In this document: positions 25,259 to 34,519 of the stretch, piece after piece
Numbering within the stretch: position 1 is the first letter of the stretch
Layout of the letters: the number at the start of each line of letters is the position of its first letter
From: Pseudoflavonifractor capillosus
GTDB taxonomy: Bacteria > Bacillota > Clostridia > Oscillospirales > Oscillospiraceae
Assembly (NCBI RefSeq): GCF_016899775.1
Contig: NZ_JACJJE010000001.1
Location: 102,597-166,596, forward strand
Direction of reading: 5' to 3'
Length of the DNA stretch: 64,000 bases
Position numbers and translations under genes: made by a program
Notes under the pieces: generated by a model
The model's input: the letters and a program-made list of their open reading frames with translations, nothing else
The model's database searches: none
Told to the model about the DNA's origin: nothing

Positions 25259-25310
25259 ACGTCCAGTTGGACGTGATATGTATATGATACGTCCAGCTGG
25301 ACGTATTGTC
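25259..25310 (-). promoter_or_regulatory. Autoregulated promoter with two ACGTCCA palindromes
   Basis: A perfect 16-bp palindrome (ACGTCCAGCTGGACGT, 25289-25304) and a near-perfect copy (25259-25274) lie exactly 30 bp apart. On the - strand TTGACA (25305-25310) is followed after 17 bp by TATCAT; the perfect palindrome fills the spacer and the other covers the start region. Binding there would block the promoter. Confidence 0.85.
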
Positions 25311-25603
25311 AAGAGGGAAAATCGAAATGCAGGGAATTGAAGTACTTTTCGGTATGCTTGCCGCCTTAACCGCTTCATGCTAAGATTGCCGTGTACTTAT
25401 TAGATAATCTTCTCCCGTTGGGAACCTGAGTAAGCAGTGATGCGTGAGCGGTTATGCTCATGGACTGAATAGGTGGCCGAACGAAAAATAGCCACCAACT
25501 ATTTGCGCTTTGATTTGTGACACTACAAATCGAAGTGCTCTTTTTTTGTCCAAATTCCGCTTCTGCGGGTTTGAAAAATCATTTTGAAAGGCGGTAAAAA
25601 CCA
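25311..25603 (+). ncRNA. Possible structured leader with internal terminator
   Basis: No gene is seen in this stretch. A hairpin at about 25504-25539 (GCGCTTTGATTTGT pairing with ACAAATCGAAGTGC) is followed by seven T residues, an intrinsic terminator 60 nt before the next start. Upstream, GGTGGC (25472-25477) pairs with GCCACC (25490-25495) and TGAGC/GCTCA pair around 25447-25461. The layout suggests an attenuated leader or a small RNA; I do not recognise a known riboswitch class. Confidence 0.45.
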
Positions 25604-26758
25604 ATGACGGAAAGAAACATCTACGCAGACAACTACAGTTGTTCCTTCAGTGATCCAAGCGAGTTTTTGAATTTCTTGAAGGAACGTCAGGACAACAGCC
25701 AGTGGATGGTGACACCCTCCAGAAACATCGTGTTTGAGTCGCTTGAGAAGGATACTCCGATGGGGGATCTCTATCTCAAGCTGTATGAACACGAGGGCAG
25801 GGCGGAGATCATCGCAGACACCATGGAAAACACCAATCTGCTCCTTAAAGTCAATGGGGAAACCTATCCCGTCCGCTCCTGCGCGATCAAGACGATCCTG
25901 GAGCGTGCCCGGATCTCCGGCCATGCGCTGAACAAAGTCTCAAAGAAGGTTTTCACCAGGATCTTGAACTACTGTATGGATGTCGCGGCGGGAGAAAGCC
26001 TCATCAAGGTAGCGGATGAGAAAGTATCTGCTGTCCATGGCGGTGACCCTAAGGACTATGCTGTGCTGGAGATCCTGCCCCTGGTCCAGTGTGTTCAAAC
26101 TGTCCTGGACAGGGACTTCCCCGGCAACCACTTCCTGACGGCGAATTTTGACCATTCGATCGTCACAGCGATTTGGACGCTGGACGGGCAGACCAACGAA
26201 CTGCTGGATACCTACCATGCTGCGGTTACGGCAAAAGGTATCCGCAATGCCTATTCCATGCGCCCTGGCCTTCGGTTCACGACCTCCGATGTTGGGGTCA
26301 GCGGAGCAAACCTCTATCCGATCCTTCTGACCGGTGGCAGTGACCGTATCATTCCCCTCGGCGATCCTCTAAAGTTGGAGCACAAATGCGGCGCTGACTT
26401 GGAGGCATTCAAGACTGGGATGGACTGCTTATATGCCAAGTTTAAGGAGTCCATTGAGAGTCAGCAGAAGCTGCTGGAAATCGATATCCGGTACCCCTAC
26501 ACGACGCTGCTTGGCGTGCTGAAGCGGATCGGAGCTCCGAAACGGATCAGCTATGAGGTGGCAGACCTATTCTCCGCCCAGAATGGCAACGATCCGTGTA
26601 CGGCATACCACCTGTATCTGGCCATGTCTGATGTGATCTTCGAAGCGCAGTGTGAAGGTGCCAGCGGCACCAGGATCGCACAGCTGGAGGAGATCATCGC
26701 TCGTGCCCTGCACATCAATTGGCACGAATTTGATCGGCCTGGCGACTTCAAGTGGTGA
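25604..26758 (+). CDS. Phage/plasmid-like protein, possibly DUF932-related
   Basis: A 384-aa soluble protein. The order of a conserved N-terminal region (TMENTNLLLKVNGETYPVRS), a central beta-rich part (RPGLRFTTSDVGVSGANLYP) and an acidic helical end recalls the DUF932 'phage/plasmid-like protein' group, but no diagnostic motif is present and the assignment is tentative. It is the first gene of a long + strand block and follows a terminator-bearing leader. GAAAGGCGGT precedes the ATG. Confidence 0.6.
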   Translation: MTERNIYADNYSCSFSDPSEFLNFLKERQDNSQWMVTPSRNIVFESLEKDTPMGDLYLKLYEHEGRAEIIADTMENTNLLLKVNGETYPVRSCAIKTILERARISGHALNKVSKKVFTRILNYCMDVAAGESLIKVADEKVSAVHGGDPKDYAVLEILPLVQCVQTVLDRDFPGNHFLTANFDHSIVTAIWTLDGQTNELLDTYHAAVTAKGIRNAYSMRPGLRFTTSDVGVSGANLYPILLTGGSDRIIPLGDPLKLEHKCGADLEAFKTGMDCLYAKFKESIESQQKLLEIDIRYPYTTLLGVLKRIGAPKRISYEVADLFSAQNGNDPCTAYHLYLAMSDVIFEAQCEGASGTRIAQLEEIIARALHINWHEFDRPGDFKW

Positions 26759-27033
26759 TGGTCATGGAAATGGAGAGAAGCTTCGAGGTGAACACACCTC
26801 TTGGTAAGCTGAAAGTCTATGCAAAGCAGGAGGACGATGTTCCCGAGAATTTTCCGGGCGTCTACATCGACCTAATTCCTGCAGAAAGTGATGACACGAT
26901 ACTCCTGACCTGCGTCGAGTACGAGTCCACAAAGCAGGTGATCCAAACCTGTGTCTACGGCGACGGCTTGACCGATGAGCCAACGAATGTCGTGGAACAT
27001 CAGAATTTGACCGAAGAGGAGGACAATCGATGA
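26758..27033 (+). CDS. Small hypothetical protein
   Basis: A 91-aa acidic protein (RSFEVNTPLGKLKVYAKQED) of unknown role. It overlaps the previous stop and the next start by 1-4 nt, which shows translational coupling. In-frame ATGs at 26758, 26764 and 26770 make the exact start uncertain. Confidence 0.65.
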   Translation: MVMEMERSFEVNTPLGKLKVYAKQEDDVPENFPGVYIDLIPAESDDTILLTCVEYESTKQVIQTCVYGDGLTDEPTNVVEHQNLTEEEDNR

Positions 27034-27281
27034 CCTGGTTTAGAATCCCTATGGTTTGGCAAATGTACGGACGCCTCGATGTGGAGGCAGACTCACTGCA
27101 AGAGGCGATCGAGTATGCGCTTGGGCCTGAGTCTCCACTACCTGAAGGCAGCTATCTGGACGATTCTGTAGAAATCGATGAAACCGTGTATGAGCTCAAC
27201 TCTGCACGTGAAAGTGCGCCTGAAAATGCGCAAAGAGATGCCAATGGATCGTCTGAGGCAAATGACGATCTTGCATTTTAA
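27030..27281 (+). CDS. Small hypothetical protein
   Basis: An 83-aa acidic protein starting MTWFRIPMVWQMYGRLDVEA, with a helix SLQEAIEYALGP. It shares an ATGA overlap with the gene before it. Proteins of this size and pattern are common in Clostridia element operons; no function is known. Confidence 0.65.
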   Translation: MTWFRIPMVWQMYGRLDVEADSLQEAIEYALGPESPLPEGSYLDDSVEIDETVYELNSARESAPENAQRDANGSSEANDDLAF

Positions 27282-27296
27282 TGGAGGCTGAAGGAA

Positions 27297-28280
27297 ATGA
27301 GTGAGTCGAAATTGATGAAGCCCCTGTTTCAAGGCTGTCACTTCAATAAGAATGGCACCAAAATGCGGGCTGTTTTCTGCTATGAGGTCTCCAACGGTAA
27401 GGAGACCTACAGGTTATGGAGATCTGCCGGGAAGCCGGATGTCACCTATCCGCATGCAGAAAATGATGCCTATTGGCTCCATATTGAACTCAATGGGTAT
27501 CTTGTCCCCTTAGGACAGTCTGAGTATGATCTCATCCATAGTTCCGGGAAAAAGCCTGCATACCAGAAACTCTATGGCAGTTTGAAAGCACGTGAAGAAC
27601 AGCGGGAACAGGCACTCACAGGCTCTGGTCCTACACTTCACGAGCTCTATTCTAAGGAAATGGATGAAATCGAGCGCATGGGCGCTAAGCCGGAATACCA
27701 GGCAGATTACATCAGCACTTGGCTGGACGAAAGAGTCAAGAAATATCAAGATGCTAAAGCCAATGGTGGCGAGTCAGCTCCGGATTACATCGGAGCACTT
27801 GTTCTCCAGGAACTTGACCAGTGTGCATCTCTCTTTGCCGTCTATCGGGACCACTATGAGCGGAGCAGGCAGGAGCGTATTGCCGCCGCCCAGAGGGAAC
27901 GAGACGAACGGGGTATGGAAGTCAACCGCCAATTGGAAAATGCCGTTGCGGATGCAGAGAAGAAACTGATAGACGGCGGCATGATCGACAATGTCAAGAT
28001 CGAAGTCTATCAGAGTGGTCGAGGAAGCAGGTGGACCCATTTGATCAGCTACCTCCTGGAAAAGTACAACATTGCCGTTCCGATTCGGACCTTGGGCTGG
28101 ATCAACAACAACCTAACAAGGGTAACGATTATGGAGGCAAATAAAATCCAGGTTTCCCACCTGCAGGCATCTGGCAGCAGATCTAAGGGGTCTGAAAAGG
28201 TGTTCAACTGCTTATACCAGTTGATTGATGCGATCAAGCAACAGCAAAGCAGTGACGCCGGTACTGCATCAGAAGTCTGA
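27297..28280 (+). CDS. Hypothetical protein with central coiled coil
   Basis: A 327-aa cytoplasmic protein, unrecognised. The N-terminus is aromatic-rich (GCHFNKNGTKMRAVFCYEVS), the centre (about 165-230) is a charged coiled coil with many Arg/Glu (RQERIAAAQRERDERGMEVN), and the C-terminus is mixed and basic. GGAGGCTGAAGGAA lies before the ATG. It belongs to the element block. Confidence 0.65.
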   Translation: MSESKLMKPLFQGCHFNKNGTKMRAVFCYEVSNGKETYRLWRSAGKPDVTYPHAENDAYWLHIELNGYLVPLGQSEYDLIHSSGKKPAYQKLYGSLKAREEQREQALTGSGPTLHELYSKEMDEIERMGAKPEYQADYISTWLDERVKKYQDAKANGGESAPDYIGALVLQELDQCASLFAVYRDHYERSRQERIAAAQRERDERGMEVNRQLENAVADAEKKLIDGGMIDNVKIEVYQSGRGSRWTHLISYLLEKYNIAVPIRTLGWINNNLTRVTIMEANKIQVSHLQASGSRSKGSEKVFNCLYQLIDAIKQQQSSDAGTASEV

Positions 28281-28358
28281 AAAGGTGGGATCTTCCGCTC
28301 AGAAATGAGCCGCAGAATTGATCGTGCCAAACAATGATTAAAATGAGGAGGGCTAAAA

Positions 28359-28903
28359 ATGCCGAATTGGGCGTATGGACACACTGATATTACTGGAACA
28401 AAGGCCGCAATCCTTTCCTTTGTGAACCGCTACATCTTCCCAGATGAGCCCACAACGATCGACGGGGTGAGTATTTCGCCCGCAGTTTTCTGCATGTGGA
28501 TCGGGAGGAAATCAAGGCGGAGATCGAGGAAGCATTCAGAGGGGTACCGCAAGACGAGGAGCGCGAGTTCCGAATCTACCCCGACTATGCATGGTCTGCG
28601 AGCACCTGCGTTGAGAGTGGCTACCCTGAGCATTGGCCGGATACCTGCATTACGCTCCAGGATGCCTGCTTGGAAGACCAAGTCGATGTCTCTATCCACA
28701 CCAAGGAAGAGGGTATGTGGTTTGAGGAGTATATTTGGTGTTTCCGGACCGGTGAGTTTGGCTCGGAATCCAGTGATCTGAAAACCGCAGTCTGTAAGGA
28801 TTGCGGGAACACCCAGGCCATCGCTTCGTTTGAAGAACTGGATGACCTGGTCTGCTGCGAATGCAGCGGTTCAAATTTTGAAATGGCAAAGGAGGATCAA
28901 TGA
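28359..28903 (+). pseudogene. Hypothetical element protein, frameshifted
   Basis: The gene starts MPNWAYGHTDITGTKAAILS and after PDEPTTIDGV loses frame at 28467-28469 (GGGGTG run). In the +2 frame it continues EYFARSFLHVDREEIKAEIE, SASTCVESGYPEHWPD and a Cys4 zinc ribbon (CKDCGNTQ ... CCECSG), ending at 28903. One inserted base restores about 181 residues. The MPNW start recalls DUF1281-like proteins of mobile elements. The YqaJ gene overlaps its end. As with the UmuD-like gene, the loss is in a G run. Confidence 0.72.
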
Positions 28904-29937
28904 TGTCCCTGGACATGAACTACCAGCCGAAGGCTTTGGTCGATACCGCAACTCTGACCGAGGACGAGTGGCTTGCGTGGCGGAAGAAGGGGATCGGCGG
29001 CAGCGATGTAGCTGCCGCCCTCAATTTATCACCCTATCGGACCGCACGTGAGCTGTACTACGACAAGATCGGCGTGGAGCCGGTCATTGCGCCCGCGGAT
29101 AAGTCGATCACCTTTGCGATCGGGCATCTGCTGGAAGATATCGTAGCGCAGGTGTTTTCCAAGCAAACTGGGCTCACGGTATATCGGGATCAGACCATGT
29201 ATCAGCATCCACTGTTCCCATTCATGCTCGCTGACGTGGATCGCTTCGTGACGCTCCCCAATGGCGAGAAGGCCATTCTTGAGTGTAAGACAGCGCACTT
29301 CAGCGCCCAATGTCTGTGGGCCAATGGGTGTGTGCCGCGCCACTACGAACTTCAGGTACGGCACTACATGAGTGTCATGAACATCAACACCGCTTATATC
29401 GCCTGCTTGTTCTCCAATAATGAGGATGACTTCGTCTGGCAGAAGATTGAGCGGGATTTGGATGAAGAGGAGAATACGATCTCCCTTCTGGAGGAGTTCT
29501 GGACACAGTATGTCTGCCGCCGCCAGGAGCCGCCTTTGGTCGGGAAGCCTGATGTGGTGCTTGACGTGATCCGCCGCTACCACGGACCCGCAGATAAATC
29601 CATTCCGGAAGTCGCTGTCGGGAAGGAATACGCCCAGCAGCTGGATCAGATCATAGAGCTGCGGGAGGAAAAGAGCAGTTTGGAGCGCAGGGCACGACAG
29701 CTGGATAAGCAGATCAAGGTCGCCTACGCCCCGATCCTGGACCTGATGGGCGCAGCCTGCAATGCTGTGTGTGAGACGCCGACGGCCTCTTACCAAATCT
29801 CCTACAACCCACAATACCGGGAGGAGATGACGAAAGCACAGCTGGAACTGCTGCGTGCCCAGCACCCAGACATCTACCACGACTTTGTGGATACCACGGA
29901 GAAGCGGGTATTCAAAATATCGAAGGAAGTCAAATGA
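28903..29937 (+). CDS. YqaJ-family viral recombinase/exonuclease
   Basis: A 344-aa YqaJ-like 5'-3' nuclease of the lambda-exonuclease fold. The motifs are WLAWRKKGIGGSDVAAALN near residue 25, GHLLEDIVAQVF near 75, ADVDRFV near 108 and ILECKTAHF near 125 (the D...ExK core). It processes DNA ends for annealing-based recombination; the partner annealing protein is probably the 32572 gene. The second of two adjacent ATGs (28903) is favoured by spacing to GGAGG. Confidence 0.88.
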   Translation: MSLDMNYQPKALVDTATLTEDEWLAWRKKGIGGSDVAAALNLSPYRTARELYYDKIGVEPVIAPADKSITFAIGHLLEDIVAQVFSKQTGLTVYRDQTMYQHPLFPFMLADVDRFVTLPNGEKAILECKTAHFSAQCLWANGCVPRHYELQVRHYMSVMNINTAYIACLFSNNEDDFVWQKIERDLDEEENTISLLEEFWTQYVCRRQEPPLVGKPDVVLDVIRRYHGPADKSIPEVAVGKEYAQQLDQIIELREEKSSLERRARQLDKQIKVAYAPILDLMGAACNAVCETPTASYQISYNPQYREEMTKAQLELLRAQHPDIYHDFVDTTEKRVFKISKEVK

Positions 29938-29953
29938 ATTGGAGGTGATTCAG

Positions 29954-30298
29954 ATGTCTCTTACCTATGTCTGCTCGCCTCTGTCTGCTCCTACCCGGGC
30001 AGGCATCCTGGCGAATGCGGCGAAGGCAGTGACCTACATGACCTATGCGGAGAAGGAGTTTGGAGATCGAGCTGTTGCTCCCCACGCATATCTCCCGTAC
30101 TTACTTGATGACGAGGTTCCTGAAGAACGCGCTCTGGCACTGGACTTCGGCCAGAAATTGCTGGCGATGTGTTCCAGACTGGTCGTGTATGGATCGCGCA
30201 TATCCAGTGGTATGCGCGGTGAGATCACTGCGGCGGAGCGGTTGGGTATCCCTATCTATTACCGCAATGGGGCCGGGAGGCTTGAAGATGCGATGTAA
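29954..30298 (+). CDS. DUF4406-like / deoxyribosyltransferase-fold protein
   Basis: A 114-aa protein starting MSLTYVCSPLSAP and ending GIPIYYRNGAG. The pattern SPLSAPT ... AHAYLP ... LVVYGSRISSGMRGEITAAE fits the DUF4406 group, which shares the nucleoside 2-deoxyribosyltransferase fold. The exact substrate is unknown. GGAGGTGATTCAG precedes the ATG at 29954. It overlaps the helicase gene by 11 nt. Confidence 0.72.
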   Translation: MSLTYVCSPLSAPTRAGILANAAKAVTYMTYAEKEFGDRAVAPHAYLPYLLDDEVPEERALALDFGQKLLAMCSRLVVYGSRISSGMRGEITAAERLGIPIYYRNGAGRLEDAM

Positions 30299-32501
30299 AT
30301 TGGACCGAGTAAGATTCAAAGGGACGGATGGCTTCAGCGTTTTTTCTTATCATTCGCAAGACCCGGATACCCCGGAGAGTGCCAGGCATTTCAGCCGGCT
30401 CGGTGAGAATTGGTACACCTTCACGGCGGTCGGCTACGGGATGCCGGACACGGACGCTGTGGATGTGGAGCTGGATGGCAAATGGGAGAACTCGAAATAC
30501 GGTCTCCAGCTTCATGTCAGCTCCTGCCGGGAAGTTGCGCCCAGAACGGTCAAAAGCATACTGGCCTACCTCTGTTCCGGCCTCATCAAAGGGATAGGGC
30601 CGGAGACAGCGAAGGCGATCGTGGCTAAATTCGGGACAAAGACCATAGACGTCTTGGAGAATGAGCCGGAGCGCCTTTTGGAGGTAAAGGGCATCGCGAG
30701 AGCGAAGCTGGCGACGATCATGAGATCCTACGAGCAGACTCGAACGCTCCGTGAGATCACAGAGTATTTGAGCCCGTTTGGGGTTTCCCTCAAGAAGATC
30801 CACAAGATCCAAGAGGCTTTTGGAGATGACAGTCTCCGCATCGTTAAGACCGATCCGTTCCAGCTCTGCAAAATCAAAGGCTTCGGTTTTTTAACTGTCG
30901 ATGAGATTGCCAGGAAGACCCACGTGAGTTTACGGCATCCGCTCCGGTATGTCGGCGCCATGACCTATCTTTTAGATGAGGCAATGGGAGCCGGACATCT
31001 GTTCCTCCCGATGGAGGAATTGGAGAGCAAGTGCTATGACCTGCTGAATAGAGACTGTCAGCGGGAAGTGGTAAGCATGGCAGATATCCATGCAGCTGTC
31101 GTGAAGGCTCATACGGACAAGCTCATTTACAACGAAAAAGGGCGCGTGTATAAGTTCTTTGAGCGCCAATGCGAAGTCCAGGTGGCAAAGAGGGTCGTTT
31201 CCCTCCTTTTACAGGAGCGGCCAACAGAGATTCCCAATATCACAGCTGAAATCAAGGCGTCAGAACAAACGCTACATCAGCAACTCGCTCCTTCGCAGCG
31301 CAGTGCCGTAGAGATTTGCCTGACCCATTCAATTGCCGTCATTACAGGTGGACCCGGTGTTGGCAAGACTACTACGCTTCGGGTGATCCTGGACATCTAC
31401 CATCGAGTGATGCCTGAAAATGAGATCCTGCTGGCAGCACCCACTGGAAAAGCCAGCCGACGAATGCACGAGCAGACGGGATACCCGGCCTCGACGTTGC
31501 ACTCGGCTATGGGGATCATATATGATGCCGACCTCTCTGCGCAGGAGTACGAGCTCCTCACAGCGGATCTGGTCATCGTCGATGAGTGTTCTATGGTGGA
31601 CATGCGACTTGCTTATGCCCTGTTTCAGAGACTCAAACCTGGCGCTCAGCTGATCTTGGTCGGTGACCCGGATCAGCTACCGTCGGTGGGGCCGGGCAAT
31701 GTGCTCAGAGAAATAATCCGCAGCCAGATGATACCGACGGCAGTGCTGGACATCGTGTTTCGGCAGGCATCCAATAGCCGAATCGCACTGAATGCACACG
31801 CAGTCAACCACAACGACACCCACTTGCTCTATGGCGATGACTTCATTTTCTGCGATGTGAAGACCAGCGATGAAGCCCTTAGTTTGATCCTGAAGCACTA
31901 TGTGCGGGAGGTTTCCCAAAACGGGATTGAAAATGTGCAGATCCTCTCCCCGCAGAGGAAGAAGGGAACTGTATGTGCCAACCGCCTGAACAGTGAGATC
32001 CGAGACCTGGTCAACCCGTCCAGGGCCGGGAGAGCCGAAATCAAGTGCAGCGGAATGACTTATCGCGTTGGAGATCGGGTCATCCAGACCAGGAACCAGG
32101 AGGAAGTTGCAAATGGCGAAGTTGGAGTGATCACTGCGATTAAGGGCGATGGGACGAATGATCCTGTCATTGAGATCACATTGCTGGACGGAAGAGTGCT
32201 GAACTACTCAGCTGATATGATGGAGGACGTTGACCTCTCTTACTGCATCAGCATCCATAAAAGCCAAGGCGCCGAATTTCCTGTGGTACTGATCCCAATC
32301 CTGAAGGAACACTACATCATGCTTCGGAGGAACCTGCTTTACACAGCTATCTCCAGAGCCAAATCGAAGGTGATCCTCATCGGACAGCGACAGGCCATCT
32401 ACATGGCCATCCATAAGCACGATGTGGATAAGCGAAATACCGTTCTTGGCGACCGTATCGTAGTCTACTATGACCGAGCGCAACAAAAGCCAGCGAGTTG
32501 A
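30288..32501 (+). CDS. RecD2-like ATP-dependent helicase
   Basis: A 737-aa superfamily 1B 5'-3' helicase. An OB-fold and tandem helix-hairpin-helix region (ICSGLIKGIGPETAKAIVAK-type segment near 90-105) precedes the motor domains. Walker A is TGGPGVGKTTTL near 344; motif II is VIVDECSMVD near 424; SH3-like insertion and motifs V/VI (SIHKSQGAEFPVV, YTAISRAKSK) close the protein. The ATG at 30288 lies in the end of the previous gene; an earlier frame opening at 30045 is rejected. It supplies unwinding for element replication or recombination. Confidence 0.9.
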   Translation: MRCKLDRVRFKGTDGFSVFSYHSQDPDTPESARHFSRLGENWYTFTAVGYGMPDTDAVDVELDGKWENSKYGLQLHVSSCREVAPRTVKSILAYLCSGLIKGIGPETAKAIVAKFGTKTIDVLENEPERLLEVKGIARAKLATIMRSYEQTRTLREITEYLSPFGVSLKKIHKIQEAFGDDSLRIVKTDPFQLCKIKGFGFLTVDEIARKTHVSLRHPLRYVGAMTYLLDEAMGAGHLFLPMEELESKCYDLLNRDCQREVVSMADIHAAVVKAHTDKLIYNEKGRVYKFFERQCEVQVAKRVVSLLLQERPTEIPNITAEIKASEQTLHQQLAPSQRSAVEICLTHSIAVITGGPGVGKTTTLRVILDIYHRVMPENEILLAAPTGKASRRMHEQTGYPASTLHSAMGIIYDADLSAQEYELLTADLVIVDECSMVDMRLAYALFQRLKPGAQLILVGDPDQLPSVGPGNVLREIIRSQMIPTAVLDIVFRQASNSRIALNAHAVNHNDTHLLYGDDFIFCDVKTSDEALSLILKHYVREVSQNGIENVQILSPQRKKGTVCANRLNSEIRDLVNPSRAGRAEIKCSGMTYRVGDRVIQTRNQEEVANGEVGVITAIKGDGTNDPVIEITLLDGRVLNYSADMMEDVDLSYCISIHKSQGAEFPVVLIPILKEHYIMLRRNLLYTAISRAKSKVILIGQRQAIYMAIHKHDVDKRNTVLGDRIVVYYDRAQQKPAS

Positions 32502-32507
32502 AATGAT

Positions 32508-32541
32508 GGGGACAGGATACACAGAGATGTGTCCTGTCCCC
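32508..32541 (+). promoter_or_regulatory. Intergenic hairpin without T-run
   Basis: GGGGACAGGA...CAC (32508-32522) pairs with GTGTCCTGTCCCC (32529-32541) except for a 2-nt bulge. It sits between the helicase stop and the ribosome site of the next gene; the following bases are A-rich, so it is more likely an mRNA stabiliser or processing site than a terminator. Confidence 0.5.
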
Positions 32542-32571
32542 TAAAAACAAAATTAGGAGGTTATGATTATC

Positions 32572-33354
32572 ATGACGGAAACTACAATGCAAGTCCTGCA
32601 CACGATCAATGCGGTGGATGGGTTCAATCCGGCGGAATTCACACGGAACCTGCCCAATGAGGATGGAGGCACCAGCCTCTATTTGGATGTGAAGTATCGG
32701 CTCCTCTGGTTCCGGCTTCACCGGCCGCAGGGGAAGATTTCTTCGGAAATTGTAAGCGTAACAGAAAAGTCCGCCATTGTCACCTGCAGGCTGTATGCGG
32801 ATCGGAGCGATCCTGCGGACCAGTATCTGGCCCAGTCCTCCGCGCAGAGATTTGCCACGGATGACAAGTATGGGGATCGGTACCTGGAGATTGCGGAGAC
32901 GGCGGCAATTGGCCGTGTATTGGCGGCGGCAGGCTATGGTACGCAGTTCTGCGGCGCAACTGACATGCTCTCCGGAGTTATCGCTGACGCACCAATCGAC
33001 TCCATGAATTTGGAGGACGATGTTCCTCCCGATGATTCTGGCAGTCTGGTGGTGCATCAGACCCGCACCCAATCTAAGCAGGCTGAGGTGCAGCGCCCGA
33101 CGGCTATTCCTAAGGCAGAGCCGAAGACCAGCGGTCCCATGACGCTGGAGGACTACCTCAACAGCATGACTCTGGAGGAGGCCAAGAATGTCAAGGTGGA
33201 TTGCGGATACAATACCGGCAAGACATTGGGTGAAGTGGCCATGCGGAAGCCCAGCGATTTGGACTGGTATGTCCAGAAGTATAATGGCCGAAATTTGGCT
33301 TTGAAGGCGGCCGCAATCCTGTTGGTCAGTGCCGCTTCCGAGAAGGCCGGATAA
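32572..33354 (+). CDS. Putative single-strand annealing protein
   Basis: A 260-aa protein whose N-terminal 150 residues show the pattern of Erf/Rad52-like phage annealing proteins: YLDVKYRLLWFRLHRPQGKI, VTCRLYADRSDPADQYLAQS and AETAAIGRVLAAAGYGTQF. The C-terminal part (LEEAKNVKVDCGYNTGKTLG) resembles a small domain often fused to such proteins. With YqaJ it would form an exonuclease/annealase pair. The ATG at 32572 is better spaced from AGGAGG than the ATG at 32563. Confidence 0.68.
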   Translation: MTETTMQVLHTINAVDGFNPAEFTRNLPNEDGGTSLYLDVKYRLLWFRLHRPQGKISSEIVSVTEKSAIVTCRLYADRSDPADQYLAQSSAQRFATDDKYGDRYLEIAETAAIGRVLAAAGYGTQFCGATDMLSGVIADAPIDSMNLEDDVPPDDSGSLVVHQTRTQSKQAEVQRPTAIPKAEPKTSGPMTLEDYLNSMTLEEAKNVKVDCGYNTGKTLGEVAMRKPSDLDWYVQKYNGRNLALKAAAILLVSAASEKAG

Positions 33355-33387
33355 TGCCGGATACCTATGGGACGGAGGTGATGAGCA

Positions 33388-34515
33388 GTGGACTATACGG
33401 GTAATCTGCCATGCGATATTGCGGATGTGGTGGAATTGCTCGGCATCCGGGTGATCCGAAATACCGGCACCCAGTTCCATTGCAAATGCCCATTCTGCGA
33501 TGACCGTAAAGCACACCTCAATATCAATCTGAGCAAGAATGTGTTCCGCTGTAACCGCTGCGGGAAAGGTGGAGGAGTATTGCACCTCTATGCAGAGGCG
33601 AATGGTATCAGCCTGAATGCCGCATATGAGGAGCTATGCAGTATCTACCACCATGGCGAGCGCAGGCCTGAACGTAGTATCCAGAAGAAAGTAATTAAGC
33701 AGAAGGCCCAAAAGCCCCAGCTTGACCTCGCTCCGGCAAGCGTTCGGGACAATACGTACTCCAACCTTCTTTCCATGCTCTCTCTGGGTACGGCGCATCG
33801 TGAAGCCATGCTGAATCGAGGGGTGTCAGGGGAAGACATCATAAAGCTTGGATATAAGACAACACCTGCTGTCCGGGCTCCCAAAATCGTGACGGAACTG
33901 CTGGAACGCGGCTGCGAGTTAAGCGGAGTCCCAGGTTTCTATATTGATGAGGAGACCGGGAAGTGGAAGATGGACATCCGTGGGTCTGGTATTATGATCC
34001 CGGATCGCAACAGCAAAGGGCAAATCGAGGCAATTCAGATCCGTCTGGACAAGGTGTTCAAGTCCAAATTCAATACCTTCACCAGCGTGGATCAATATTA
34101 TGGTGCAGCTGCTTCGTGCTGCCCGCACTTCGTCGGCGTATCCGATGATGTGGATTCTGTCTATCTGACAGAAGGGGTCATGAAAGCGGATCTCGCCCAC
34201 TACTTTTCCAGCCTGCTTGGGCACCCAAGCGCATTTATCGGACTCACAGGAGTTAGCAACTTTAACCAGTTCCGCCGTGCATTGGAGGAACTCCGGGCCT
34301 TTGGCATTGAGACGATCCAGGTCGCATTTGATATGGATATGGCAGTCAATGACAATGTCCGTAAGGCTCGTGAAAAGGTCCTGCAGGTAGGCTGTGAGGA
34401 AGGGTTCGAAATGATTCCAAAGCGGTGGAGTCCAAACTACAAGGGGGTGGATGACCTTTTGCTCTCTTTTGTGGAGCGCAAGAAGATCACAGATTCGATT
34501 TTCGGGAAGTTATGA
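33388..34515 (+). CDS. DnaG-type primase (CHC2 zinc finger and Toprim)
   Basis: A 375-aa mobile-element primase. A CHC2-type zinc finger (HCKCPFCDD ... FRCNRCGKGG) covers about residues 28-60; a Toprim-like segment follows with VYLTEGVMKADLAHYF near 255 and QVAFDMDMAVND near 310. It is shorter than chromosomal DnaG and has no helicase domain, as is usual for element primases that prime lagging-strand synthesis. GGAGGTGATGAGCA precedes the start. Confidence 0.87.
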   Translation: MDYTGNLPCDIADVVELLGIRVIRNTGTQFHCKCPFCDDRKAHLNINLSKNVFRCNRCGKGGGVLHLYAEANGISLNAAYEELCSIYHHGERRPERSIQKKVIKQKAQKPQLDLAPASVRDNTYSNLLSMLSLGTAHREAMLNRGVSGEDIIKLGYKTTPAVRAPKIVTELLERGCELSGVPGFYIDEETGKWKMDIRGSGIMIPDRNSKGQIEAIQIRLDKVFKSKFNTFTSVDQYYGAAASCCPHFVGVSDDVDSVYLTEGVMKADLAHYFSSLLGHPSAFIGLTGVSNFNQFRRALEELRAFGIETIQVAFDMDMAVNDNVRKAREKVLQVGCEEGFEMIPKRWSPNYKGVDDLLLSFVERKKITDSIFGKL

Positions 34516-34519
34516 GCAG

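Noticed and set aside
25259..25304. Short repeats considered as a CRISPR array
   Set aside because: There are only two copies, both palindromic, at a promoter, with no spacer pattern.
30045..30287. N-terminal extension of the RecD2-like helicase
   Set aside because: It overlaps the DUF4406-like gene in another frame and has no helicase-family character.
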